Origin: Candidatus Trichorickettsia mobilis | Lineage (GTDB): Bacteria > Pseudomonadota > Alphaproteobacteria > Rickettsiales > Rickettsiaceae | NCBI RefSeq assembly: GCF_034366785.1 | Contig: NZ_CP112932.1 | Span: forward strand, 62,001 to 126,000 | DNA length: 64,000 nucleotides | Reading direction: 5' to 3' | Shown: positions 28,787 through 36,454 of the stretch, one piece after another | Layout: each line of letters starts with the position of its first letter | Position numbering within the stretch: position 1 is the first letter of the stretch | Notes under the pieces: model-generated | The model's database searches: none | The model's input: only the letters and a program-made list of their open reading frames with translations | What the model was told of the DNA's origin: nothing | Position numbers and translations under genes: made by a program

Positions 28787-29284
28787 TTAAAATCTCTTTG
28801 TATGAGTATGACTAGAAGCATTAGAAGTATTATCTCCGTCCTTAGTCCGATTATAAGACTTATTCTTACAACTTCTTATAGAGGACATAATAGAAGTTAA
28901 AGACATAGGTAAGAATGCTAAAACAGCAAAAGCTACTACTGCCCAGCTACTACAGTATATTGATAATAAGAGAGTAGTGATAGCTAGAAAAATTCCCAGT
29001 GCCATTGCAAAGCACTGTCCTCTTTTTATAGAACGCTGACTATTTTCAAGCGTAGCAAAATCTAGAGCATGTCGATGATGCTGTTCTTTCTCAGCCATAT
29101 CAATTAAACGTGCTAGTGTACCTGGATTCATAGCCTCATATTCACTCATGACATCTAACGGCGGTAGAATATGCTCAAATTTTTTGCGATAGAAGCTATT
29201 ATCCATTTCTCGTGGATTAGATAACCTACTATAACCTTTATTCAGTCGATTGCCACTAGCAAAAAAAGTTTTAATTTCTTTCAT
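28787..29284 (-). CDS. DUF2335 family membrane protein
   Basis: The 165-residue protein has the DUF2335 pattern: LPPLDVMSEYEAMNPGTLAR followed by LIDMAEKEQHHRHAL at about 40-75, then RSIKRGQ and two membrane helices (about 90-135). The family is often linked to phage or mobile contexts and its role is unknown. It is the last gene of the minus-strand GTA cluster and overlaps the small gene before it by 14 bases, so it is translated with it. An Asn/Ser/His-rich tail follows the helices. Confidence 0.75.
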   Translation of the reverse strand: MKEIKTFFASGNRLNKGYSRLSNPREMDNSFYRKKFEHILPPLDVMSEYEAMNPGTLARLIDMAEKEQHHRHALDFATLENSQRSIKRGQCFAMALGIFLAITTLLLSIYCSSWAVVAFAVLAFLPMSLTSIMSSIRSCKNKSYNRTKDGDNTSNASSHTHTKRF

Positions 29285-29432
29285 ATTTTTGTCTTAATTT
29301 TTCAAATGCACTACTTAAATCTTGCTCCACTTGAGCAAAATAATGAAGTGATGGTTTTTGATTTTTCTTGGCGATTTCAGTAAATAAGTTCTGAAATACA
29401 CCTATAAAGCCAGTTATAAAATATTTATTCAT
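29271..29432 (-). CDS. Small 53-residue protein between GTA g13 and DUF2335 genes
   Basis: An ATG at 29432 overlaps the stop of the g13 gene (AATGAATAA), and the frame ends at 29271 inside the start of the DUF2335 gene. The product starts MNKYFITGFIGVFQNL and ends FEKLRQKYERN, with a hydrophobic first third and a charged helical remainder. The double overlap fits translational coupling and supports a real gene, though I know no homolog. It was found by reading the gap, not from a standard gene call. Confidence 0.55.
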   Translation of the reverse strand: MNKYFITGFIGVFQNLFTEIAKKNQKPSLHYFAQVEQDLSSAFEKLRQKYERN

Positions 29433-30216
29433 TTACGCTCAAAAAATTATTTTCTGGAATCCAAGGTTCTCCTCTGAAATTTACTGCATTATTAAATTTA
29501 TTGCAACAAGTTATAAATTTTTTATCACAGCCGGCAATTAGCATCACCTTCTTAATATCTTTTAAAGCATCAGGTATGGCTTGATCAAGAGTAATAATAT
29601 TATCAAGCTGCTTTAAGATTTTTGCAGTAAATTGTGTTTCTTTAAATATCAACTCGCCATAATCGAAATAACCATTCTCTTGATTTAAATCAGCGATTAT
29701 CAAAATGTTATCAGTAACTTCTGATATACTATAACAGTGGCTATATAGTTGTTTATTAACTTTACATCTCTTGTCACCAAAATTAGTTCGACAAGTTTTA
29801 CTGAATTTTTGCAACAATGATTGCTCAAATTTTTTAGTTTCTGGTTCAAGATAAAGGCGAAAACCTAAATCAAATTTTGTATATAAATTACAGTAATAAG
29901 TAAGCCAATGATAAGAATATCCAGAAAAATATAAAATTATTTTCACTGCAGCACTAGTTAAATCCATTGTTGAAATAATGCCGTTAACTTCAAATATGCC
30001 ATCAAGAATAATATTATTATGAGCAGAATCATTAAATTCTCCACTAATCACTGTTATTCCTGAATTAGGTAAAAAAATTTGATTTTGTAGATTAATCGCT
30101 GTACTAGCCGAAGTTAAGTATAAATTTTGACCGGTTGTCAAAGTAATTTCAAAGCAATAGACAAAATTTTCACCGGCGGTAATTTTCTGTTGTATCTGTT
30201 CTGGCAAATCCCTCAT
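29425..30216 (-). CDS. GTA protein g13-like (phage BR0599/DUF2163 family)
   Basis: The 263-residue protein has the pattern of the RcGTA Orfg13 family: MRDLPEQIQQKI at the start, FGDKRCKVN near 165-173 and the C-terminal IAGCDKKFITCCNKF plus NFRGEPWIPENNF. These cysteines are characteristic of the family, which forms part of the tail hub of gene transfer agents by structural work on RcGTA. It overlaps the g12 gene by 4 bases and the downstream small gene by 8 bases. The g14 and g15 genes that normally follow are absent here. Confidence 0.85.
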   Translation of the reverse strand: MRDLPEQIQQKITAGENFVYCFEITLTTGQNLYLTSASTAINLQNQIFLPNSGITVISGEFNDSAHNNIILDGIFEVNGIISTMDLTSAAVKIILYFSGYSYHWLTYYCNLYTKFDLGFRLYLEPETKKFEQSLLQKFSKTCRTNFGDKRCKVNKQLYSHCYSISEVTDNILIIADLNQENGYFDYGELIFKETQFTAKILKQLDNIITLDQAIPDALKDIKKVMLIAGCDKKFITCCNKFNNAVNFRGEPWIPENNFLSVNE

Positions 30217-30806
30217 GCTATTACTTCATAAAGTTCTATTTCGGCTAATTCAATAGAATTATCAGCTGCATAATTATAAGTGAAACTATCACTACCAAAA
30301 CGCACGCACACATCAAAAATAAAATCTGCCATTAATACTAAACCAGTGGCTAAAACTTCATGGATGGTGATGATGCCATTATTATCATCAATTATAGCTT
30401 CAACCAATTGATTTTCTATATAAATATTTACACTATCTTTTACTGGTTTGGTAATTTTACGCCAATATGGCAGCACTGAATCATCATATAATTTAATCAA
30501 TGGAAACTTAGTGCTCTTCCCATCGCCGGTAGCAATAAACTGTTTGGTCACCTGACAATCAGCATGATCTCTCAAACGAAACGAAAAGCTCTGTCCACGC
30601 CTAGCTCTAAAGAAACTGTTAAATTGCTCAAATTGTCCTTGACTCAATCGACAATTTTTAAGCAAATATTTTTGCTGCGCGGCTTCTCGGTCTAAGTTTC
30701 TAACCTCACGCCCAGAAATAGTAGTAATCACCGAGGTGGCAAATTCTGGTTGCCCTAATGCAAAAACCTCAACAAACTTTGGTAACCTGACATCATGAAA
30801 ATTCAT
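30213..30806 (-). CDS. GTA distal tail protein g12-like (DUF2460)
   Basis: The 197-residue protein matches DUF2460: FHDVRLPKFVEVFALGQPEF at the start, then TISGREVRNLDREAAQQKY, and the FFRARRGQSFSFRLRDHAD motif at about 66-84. In RcGTA this protein (Orfg12) is the distal tail component. It starts with an ATGA overlap with the upstream g8 gene. In RcGTA g9, g10 and g11 (major tail and tape measure) lie between g8 and g12; here nothing does. Confidence 0.88.
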   Translation of the reverse strand: MNFHDVRLPKFVEVFALGQPEFATSVITTISGREVRNLDREAAQQKYLLKNCRLSQGQFEQFNSFFRARRGQSFSFRLRDHADCQVTKQFIATGDGKSTKFPLIKLYDDSVLPYWRKITKPVKDSVNIYIENQLVEAIIDDNNGIITIHEVLATGLVLMADFIFDVCVRFGSDSFTYNYAADNSIELAEIELYEVIA

Positions 30807-31216
30807 AGATCAAACTCTTGTTTAATTAGTGCTTGGTAATTCATAATTAACTTAGTGGTAAGGAGATCCTGACTACGTTCAAAGTTAATTATACCTGAAC
30901 GTATCCCGGCAATAATGTATCCTACAGCGTTAAGATTGATTGAATTTAATTTTTTATTAATTAAACTAGCGAGTATAGTTAAATTTTCCTGATTTTTATC
31001 ACGAACAAATACACAAATTTCAAATCCAATTTCATATATTTCATGACCAAATTTTGATAAATTACTTGCACGTATTATATTGATTAACAAAAAAGGATAT
31101 TTGGCATCTTGTACTACAGATAGGTAAATTTTATCAATTAGCTGTTTAATCTCTTGTTCACTGTTAAGTACGTTGTACAATTTAAGCTGAAAATCATGTA
31201 AAAAATTGAGCGACAT
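30803..31216 (-). CDS. GTA tail terminator g8-like (DUF3168)
   Basis: The 137-residue protein fits DUF3168 (RcGTA Orfg8). The start FLHDFQLKLYNVLN is followed by a YLSVVQDAKYPFLLINI segment at about 48-64 and the C-terminal pattern of small tail-terminator proteins. Similarity is by pattern and gene order, so the assignment is less certain than for g12 and g13. It ends in the ATGA start of the g12 gene. Confidence 0.7.
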   Translation of the reverse strand: MSLNFLHDFQLKLYNVLNSEQEIKQLIDKIYLSVVQDAKYPFLLINIIRASNLSKFGHEIYEIGFEICVFVRDKNQENLTILASLINKKLNSINLNAVGYIIAGIRSGIINFERSQDLLTTKLIMNYQALIKQEFDL

Positions 31217-31355
31217 ATTTATTGCTGTTTAACTTATATTCATATTTTTTATTAATACAGGATTGCATCAAAGCTAAAGCTCCTTGCAACCACTGGTAAA
31301 TGAGAAGAACTAGCTGATCATTACGAAGGCTAAAGCATAAAGCAATCCAGTGTCT
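31217..31355. repeat. Repeat insertion inside the GTA cluster
   Basis: Between g7 and g8, where GTA genes normally abut, lie about 140 bases with GCATCAAAGCTAAAGCTCC and AAAGCAATCCAGTG arms, related to the GAAGCAATCCAG repeats elsewhere. Confidence 0.55.
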
Positions 31356-31691
31356 CTACAAAATCTCCAAAGCAATTATTTGTAACCACCTATTTCGCTC
31401 GTTCAAGTTTATTATCCTTTTTATTTCAAATAACCTACTATTAAAGTTAATACGCAGTTTTATGGTAATGCCAGCGATAAAACGTAGCCTAAACAAAAAC
31501 AACGCTTCAGTCATCACATGATCAAAACTAAATTGTTCCAATATATTCAACCTATTATCACATGCCGGCTGAATATCAGCATAGGCAACCAATTTTTCTT
31601 GCCAGTCTTCAAATTCTATTTCATGCAATGCAACATTTTCCAAGAACTTAACCTGATGTTTAAGATTCTTGCTGGATAAGTATTGAGTCAT
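31356..31691 (-). CDS. GTA head-tail adaptor g7-like
   Basis: The 111-residue protein begins with a hydrophilic patch and has the phage head-tail joining pattern: a central VAYADIQPACDN, then FRLRFIAGITIKLRINF and a C-terminal FEIKRIINLNERNRWLQIIAL. This last block, the IxxIxNxxERxRWLxI motif, is typical of Orfg7/phage head-closure proteins. It lies 1 base after g6, so they are co-translated. By family it seals the head-to-tail connection. Confidence 0.75.
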   Translation of the reverse strand: MTQYLSSKNLKHQVKFLENVALHEIEFEDWQEKLVAYADIQPACDNRLNILEQFSFDHVMTEALFLFRLRFIAGITIKLRINFNSRLFEIKRIINLNERNRWLQIIALEIL

Positions 31692-31692
31692 T

Positions 31693-32229
31693 TTAAATCT
31701 TTAGTTGTCTGTATGGTAAATATAAATTTCTAACAGCGCTTGAAAAGGAATTTTCAAGCGCTGCTTCACGATCATACATTTCTGCGACATGCAATAAAAT
31801 TCCATACTTAATGGTGGATGGGGTATTATTGCTGCTAAATCCAGAAATATAGTGCACCACTAAAGTTGTCGTATTTATAGGTTGCAATAAATGCAAACTG
31901 CTATGAGTAGTATCAAAATAATATTGTTCATTGTTAAGTACCGTTTTATTTTCGTCTTTCTCGGTAAATATCTCCGTTATTGTGCGTATCGGTTGATATT
32001 TTAGAACAAATTGCTGTTGTTTCTGCAACTTAGCACGAAATTCTATACGTCTATTAACTAAACTCAAACCGATAAAATTCTCAGCTGACGAGATCGCAGT
32101 ATCAATCAAGTTAGTTATTAAATTATCATCGTAATCATCTGATATTCTTAGATAATTTTTGACCTCACTTAATTGCCACAATTCCTGCGGTAGTAGTTCA
32201 ATAATTTTAAAGCTATTTTGGATCAACAT
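31693..32229 (-). CDS. GTA head-tail connector g6-like
   Basis: The 178-residue protein has the gp6-like connector pattern near its start: LSEVKNYLRISDDYDDNLI followed by NLIDTAISSAENFIGLSLV. The rest is beta-rich, ending with HVAEMYDREAALENSF, also typical. RcGTA Orfg6 is the homolog in gene order. It starts 24 bases after the capsid gene and is followed by g7. Confidence 0.8.
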   Translation of the reverse strand: MLIQNSFKIIELLPQELWQLSEVKNYLRISDDYDDNLITNLIDTAISSAENFIGLSLVNRRIEFRAKLQKQQQFVLKYQPIRTITEIFTEKDENKTVLNNEQYYFDTTHSSLHLLQPINTTTLVVHYISGFSSNNTPSTIKYGILLHVAEMYDREAALENSFSSAVRNLYLPYRQLKI

Positions 32230-32253
32230 AAAATTACACTATAATAATTAGCT

Positions 32254-33744
32254 CTAAAATTTAGCAAATCTCAGTGCCTCGGGATTTACTATATCGCCGC
32301 CCACTCTTTTTACTGTATAGAACTTTATAAAAGGTTTTTCTGTATATTGATCGCGCATAATATTAACGCCGCTACGATCTACAATCTTATAAGCTGAGCT
32401 AAAATCTCCAAAAGCTATTGCACGTTTACCTTCTTCAATCGACGGCATCTCCGCACAACAAACTACCGGTATGCCAAAAATAGTATGCGATAATGATTCA
32501 GTAAAAGTTTGCTGCCAGATAAATCTACCATTCTCATCTTTAAGCTGTTGAATTGTTGATAAAGTTGTTCTATTCATCAAAAAACTTGCATTAGTTAAAT
32601 ATTCTTCATCTAGATCGTTAATCAGATTGAGTAACAAATCCTGTAGCTTAAAATCTCCAACATTTATGGTTTTGATTTGATGATCTTCATGTAAAATGCC
32701 TTTCGGCTGTTTTTCGCCACTGCCATTAATAAAAGCAGCATTTTCTACTTTAATAAAACTATCTCTCAAATGTTCTACTAACCAATCCTCAATCTGAATA
32801 GCGGAATCATCAATTAACACTTGAGTAGCTTTTGGTTGAGCATAAAGCTCGTGCACTAATATTCTTTTTTGTTTTAATTTTGGGGTTTCGGTGTCTTCGC
32901 GTCGCTCAGCATCACCAATCCAGCCACTAGTAAATTTACCATCTTCAATGACTACATCGAGTGCATTAGTAGAGATAGTTTCTACTGATGCTAGCTGCCT
33001 CATTGGCGAACGTGCTTTCATCTCACTGATAATTTTGTGATATAATGTGGGGACTAATAACACATCGCCCTCACCTGCCGCGCTACTTAAAGATTTTTGA
33101 ATTAATACATCCATACGACCTTTACGAAGATAATCACCAAAAGCTGCTTTATATTCAATATTATTATTGTCGTTTCCTAGTTCTGGGCGCGCTAATACAG
33201 TTTGAATATTATTAATTCTATCCTCTAATATTTTGATTTGTTTGGTTATTTGTTCTGTATTTTCACTACTTATTGCTTCTGTATTCATATGTTCCTGTTG
33301 ATTGGCATTATTAATATTATAGATTTTGGCATGAGCATTAGCCGGGAAAGTAACAATACTTATTTCTAGTAATTCGGCTTTTTCAATAACTCGTTGCCCT
33401 AAATGATTGTAATATGCTGATTGCAGATTAAAGCCGATACTAAGACCATCTACTGAACCTTGTTGTACTAATTCAATAGCTTCACGACCAGATTGAATAT
33501 TGCTGTTAATGATAGCTTCTATCTGCAGGCCGTAATTATCTTCATGTAAAGCTTTAATCACTCCGATAGGTTTAATAATATTATGTTGCCATAAAAATTT
33601 TACCACTTGGTTATCTGTATTTGCGAAGGCTCCTTTAATCACCATATCATTCTGCTGATCCACAACGTTATAGACGCTGGCATAACCTGCAATAGTTATA
33701 TTGTTATCTGTTACTGATTTTATAATGAATTTTTGAGAAATCAT
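32254..33744 (-). CDS. Fused HK97-type prohead protease and major capsid protein (GTA g4-g5)
   Basis: I start the gene at the ATG at 33744 (MISQKFIIKSV), because an upstream extension to 33825 is encoded by a repeat and would add a spurious hydrophobic leader. The 496-residue product has a protease part (about 1-150) with WQHN and VDGLSIGF holding the likely catalytic His and Ser. A Asn/Gln-rich linker (about 155-190) follows, then an HK97-fold capsid (about 200-496) with VLLVPTLYHKIISE, FTSGWIGDAE and NGSGEKQPKGIL. In RcGTA these are separate genes g4 and g5. The linker may serve as scaffold and be cut by the protease. Upstream g1-g3 are not present next to it. Confidence 0.88.
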   Translation of the reverse strand: MISQKFIIKSVTDNNITIAGYASVYNVVDQQNDMVIKGAFANTDNQVVKFLWQHNIIKPIGVIKALHEDNYGLQIEAIINSNIQSGREAIELVQQGSVDGLSIGFNLQSAYYNHLGQRVIEKAELLEISIVTFPANAHAKIYNINNANQQEHMNTEAISSENTEQITKQIKILEDRINNIQTVLARPELGNDNNNIEYKAAFGDYLRKGRMDVLIQKSLSSAAGEGDVLLVPTLYHKIISEMKARSPMRQLASVETISTNALDVVIEDGKFTSGWIGDAERREDTETPKLKQKRILVHELYAQPKATQVLIDDSAIQIEDWLVEHLRDSFIKVENAAFINGSGEKQPKGILHEDHQIKTINVGDFKLQDLLLNLINDLDEEYLTNASFLMNRTTLSTIQQLKDENGRFIWQQTFTESLSHTIFGIPVVCCAEMPSIEEGKRAIAFGDFSSAYKIVDRSGVNIMRDQYTEKPFIKFYTVKRVGGDIVNPEALRFAKF

Positions 33745-33784
33745 CTGCACATAGCTACCTATAATTAAATACATGACTATAATA

Positions 33785-33900
33785 TATACTGTGAATAAAT
33801 GAAAAATTGGAAAAATGTTTGTCATGCTGAACTCGTTTCAGCATGACTACTGCTACGCTACGCACTGCAATTTTTCACTCTTCATTTATACGCAGTATAC
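33785..33900. repeat. Palindromic element upstream of the GTA capsid gene
   Basis: TATACTGTGAATAAATGAAA at the left is mirrored by a near-complement ending CGCAGTATA at the right. Inside lies a hairpin (GTCATGCTGAACTCG / CGTTTCAGCATGAC). It supplies the apparent upstream extension of the capsid-protease frame. Confidence 0.7.
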
Positions 33901-34425
33901 ATGATGGTTGAGCTAGCACTAAGTGCGCTAGCTCAAAAAATATATTTTATATTTTTATATAATTTTATTATTGTTTTTGATTTAATAATATGTCATTAAT
34001 AATAAAAACAAAGATATAACAAAATATTAGGTAAAATATGAAAAGTTTCGAACAAATATTAAGAGATATTTATAATATTGTTAGAAGAAGTAATAACCGA
34101 ATTATCAGGCCAGGATGTCGTTTTTACTGATCAATAACTTATGGATAAAATGTTTAAACTGTTGTACGCGAACGTCATTGCGAACGAAGCTGTAGGACGA
34201 AGTGCGACAATCCAGAAATAGCTGTAGAACGATTTAGCATTAGCTGGATTGTTTTGCTCACTAAAGTTCGCTTGCAATCTGATATATCCTTATGAAAAAT
34301 GTTGCTAAGGTAGATATATCAGATCCCGAGCACCTAAAATCTAGTGTCATCCCGACCTAGTTTAGCGTCATCCCCCGAACGGACGATGTCATCCCAAACA
34401 TACAATGTCATCCCGAAAACACGCA
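33901..34425. other. Gene-poor spacer with hairpin and decayed coding pieces
   Basis: A hairpin lies at 33908-33936 (TTGAGCTAGC / GCTAGCTCAA). A short open frame starts MKSFEQILRDIYNIV at 34038; another frame reads on as EEVITELSGQDVVF, suggesting a frameshifted small gene. From about 34170 repeats of the GAAGCAATCC/GTCATCCCGA types follow. No intact gene seen. Confidence 0.5.
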
Positions 34426-34495
34426 AAGTCATCCCGAACTTGTTTCGGGATCTCATCAGAACTTCATAAGATCCCGAAACAAGTTCGGGATGACT
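34426..34495. repeat. Palindrome family D, copy 2
   Basis: Near-identical to 28661-28730: AGTCATCCCGAACTTGTTTC mirrored by GATCCCGAAACAAGTTCGGG. Several single arms of the same type (GTCATCCCGA-like) lie just upstream, at about 34350-34420. The stretch up to tatB (34496-34686) has one unexplained open frame on the minus strand (about 34500-34650, including HEFREIVMCCAPMGVVAW) of unknown meaning. Confidence 0.8.
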
Positions 34496-34686
34496 TACCG
34501 TGACGCCTTAGAGGGCTTTATTTGCAAAGCTTCTAATATCCATGCAACAACACCCATAGGAGCACAGCACATGACGATTTCTCTAAATTCATGAACGCTT
34601 ACCAACGGTAAAGTTCTTTGTATAAAATTTTGGTAAATTACGACATATCTTGAACGTTATTCTAGCTTAGAGAGCTGAGCTGTTGT

Positions 34687-35013
34687 TTATTTGTCTAATT
34701 CCTTTTGTTTGTTCAATTCCTTCTGGACAAGTTCCTGATATTTAGATTTTACTTGCTCTAAGGAATATTCTCCCTGATAATTTTCTTGAAGAGCAAGTAT
34801 CTTTCCTAAGTAAAAATTTATTTCTTCAATATTAGCAGCAAGCTGTTGACTTTCTTTTTTATTTTGCGGGTCAATATAGGATATTGCTTGATTTTTTAAA
34901 TTGCTACAAAATAGCTTGAACTGTTTTACTTTACTTAAAATAACTGGTATATCCTCAGGTTTAAGCACAAACAAAGCTACAAGCGCGATTACTAATAATT
35001 CTCCAAGTGACAT
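34687..35013 (-). CDS. tatB: Sec-independent translocase subunit TatB (TatA/B family)
   Basis: The 108-residue protein has the TatA/B layout: a membrane helix at about 4-19 (LGELLVIALVALFVLKPEDI), a Pro-containing hinge and an amphipathic helix followed by a charged tail. Length and the KPEDIP motif favour TatB over TatA. With TatA and TatC it exports folded proteins bearing twin-arginine signals. The gene overlaps the end of rsmE by 22 bases, so it is translationally coupled. tatC and tatA are not in this window. Confidence 0.8.
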   Translation of the reverse strand: MSLGELLVIALVALFVLKPEDIPVILSKVKQFKLFCSNLKNQAISYIDPQNKKESQQLAANIEEINFYLGKILALQENYQGEYSLEQVKSKYQELVQKELNKQKELDK

Positions 35014-35735
35014 AATTTTTCTCTCATTAATTGGACTTGAGCAATGGCTGTTGCTACTGCAGTTTCCGTACGCAATACATTATTACCTAAACTTATTGAG
35101 ATGCTACCTGGCACTGCTATCAGCATTTTTAATTCTGCTTCGATAAAGCCACCTTCCGGACCAATAATCACCGATATTCTATCGAACCAGTGCTTAATGA
35201 ACTTCACCGTATTTGCAGAATTTTCTTTTTCATTGGCATAAATTATCATCTCACTCGCTTGTGCTATATAATCACTTAAAGAGATTAACGGTCTTAAAGA
35301 TGGTACCGAGATACGCTCTGACTGCTCAGTTGCTTCGATTATACATTTTAAAAAACGTTGATGATTAATACTCCTTAACTGTGATCTTGTAGAAAATAAA
35401 GGCACAACCTCAGTGACACCAAGCTGTACTGCCATGTTTATGGCTTCCAACATTCGATCAATCTTAATCAAGCATAATCCTAAAGTTAATTCAGGCTCTT
35501 TTATTGGTTTTCTTAAACAGTGCAATATTTTTACTTCTAGGCTATTTTTAGATAACCTCAAAATTTGAGCAAGATATTCACCGTCCTCGCCATTAAATAT
35601 CCTAAATTGATCATTGATTTTTAACCGCAACACTGTTTTTAGATAATGTTGATGCTGAGCATCATTGATATTTACAACTATATTTTCACTTAAAATTATA
35701 TTAGAATAGATTCGGTGCAAATGATAAAAAGCCAT
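34992..35735 (-). CDS. rsmE: 16S rRNA m3U1498 methyltransferase RsmE
   Basis: RsmE methylates U1498 of 16S rRNA in the small subunit. The N-terminal PUA-like part (about 1-70) has QHQHYLKTVLRLK and the SPOUT fold follows. The knot motifs are IIGPEGGFIEAEL at about 193-205 and LGNNVLRTETAVATA near 219-233. I start at 35735 (MAFYHLHRIYSN), which fits the family; an in-frame upstream ATG at 35837 would add a hydrophobic leader and cross the divergent SDHAF4-like gene. About 247 residues. Confidence 0.9.
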   Translation of the reverse strand: MAFYHLHRIYSNIILSENIVVNINDAQHQHYLKTVLRLKINDQFRIFNGEDGEYLAQILRLSKNSLEVKILHCLRKPIKEPELTLGLCLIKIDRMLEAINMAVQLGVTEVVPLFSTRSQLRSINHQRFLKCIIEATEQSERISVPSLRPLISLSDYIAQASEMIIYANEKENSANTVKFIKHWFDRISVIIGPEGGFIEAELKMLIAVPGSISISLGNNVLRTETAVATAIAQVQLMREKLCHLENY

Positions 35736-35760
35736 ATAACGGAAATAACAATATGAATAT

Positions 35761-35898
35761 ATGAATAAAGACAATGATATAGCAATAGATGAAATATTGC
35801 CAAAAGAAAAAAAGCCGCAAGAAATCAATGGAGCCAAAGGTCAAGAACCAACGACATATGGTGATTGGCAACATAAAGGCAGGGTAACGGATTTTTAG
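35761..35898 (+). CDS. DUF1674/SDHAF4-like succinate dehydrogenase assembly factor
   Basis: This 45-residue gene is divergent from rsmE. The C-terminal half reads GQEPTTYGDWQHKGRVTDF, the hallmark of DUF1674/SDHAF4 (GPEPTRYGDWE.KGR.SDF); an N-terminal Lys/Glu/Pro-rich segment precedes it. In mitochondria SDHAF4 helps insert FAD-loaded SdhA into succinate dehydrogenase. The start ATG at 35761 is the only one in frame. Small size makes it easy to miss, but the conserved C-terminus makes it clear. Confidence 0.85.
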   Translation: MNKDNDIAIDEILPKEKKPQEINGAKGQEPTTYGDWQHKGRVTDF

Positions 35899-36454
35899 AC
35901 AAATTTTATTTGTATTTGAATAACTGAATCCTTGCTACAATATTAGCTTTTAATTTCATAATCTAAAAACTATCAATCCCTTTTAATTTTAGAACCATTA
36001 AACTTTCTTATATTTCTATACAGGAATATATTGATCTTAATTGGCATTATTATATTATAATATAATAATTATAAACTTAAAAGGAGTGAACCGATGAATG
36101 TCTACCTAGATTATTTACAAAATGCTGCTTAAAAATAACCTAAAATAAGAAACAGAATTAGCAAAAAATTTGTATTGAAAAATCTAGTCCATTGTACTTT
36201 TTTGTTCATCTAATTTCTACTCTCGTTGCTTATTCTTTAACTAAAAACAAGCTGAAAATCTCTCAAATTTTACCTCTAATACCTTAAGCTCCAAACATTT
36301 AATTCAGAATTCGCGTTTAAAGCAATTTGAAAAACCCTGACATTAACCATAATTTATCTAATTATATAAAATGAATAATTATCTTGTTGTTTATTTATAT
36401 TTTAATATATAATTAAATTACAATAATATAAATTATAATGTAAAGAGTAAAAAA
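35899..36454. other. Intergenic region before the zincin gene
   Basis: Very AT-rich. It holds the short ORF described separately at 36094 and no other coding pattern. The stretch just before 36455 (TTTAATATATAATTAAATTA) may contain the promoter of the next gene. Confidence 0.4.
36094..36132 (+). CDS. Possible 12-codon leader peptide or gene remnant
   Basis: A strong Shine-Dalgarno (AAGGAG) lies 7 bases before an ATG that reads MNVYLDYLQNAA and then stops. The VYLDY start resembles the N-terminus of class V aminotransferases, but nothing continues in frame. It could be a leader peptide for the zincin gene (about 320 bases downstream) or the broken start of a lost gene. Confidence 0.25.
   Translation: MNVYLDYLQNAA

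Noticed and set aside
33745-33825. N-terminal extension of the protease-capsid frame
   Set aside because: The extra 27 residues are encoded mainly by a palindromic element; the family start matches MISQKFIIKSV at 33744.
33908-33936. Hairpin upstream of the GTA cluster as a terminator
   Set aside because: There is no T-run after the stem on either strand in the needed direction.
36094-36132. Start of a cysteine desulfurase-type gene
   Set aside because: VYLDY resembles the family N-terminus but the frame stops after 12 codons and no other frame continues the family.
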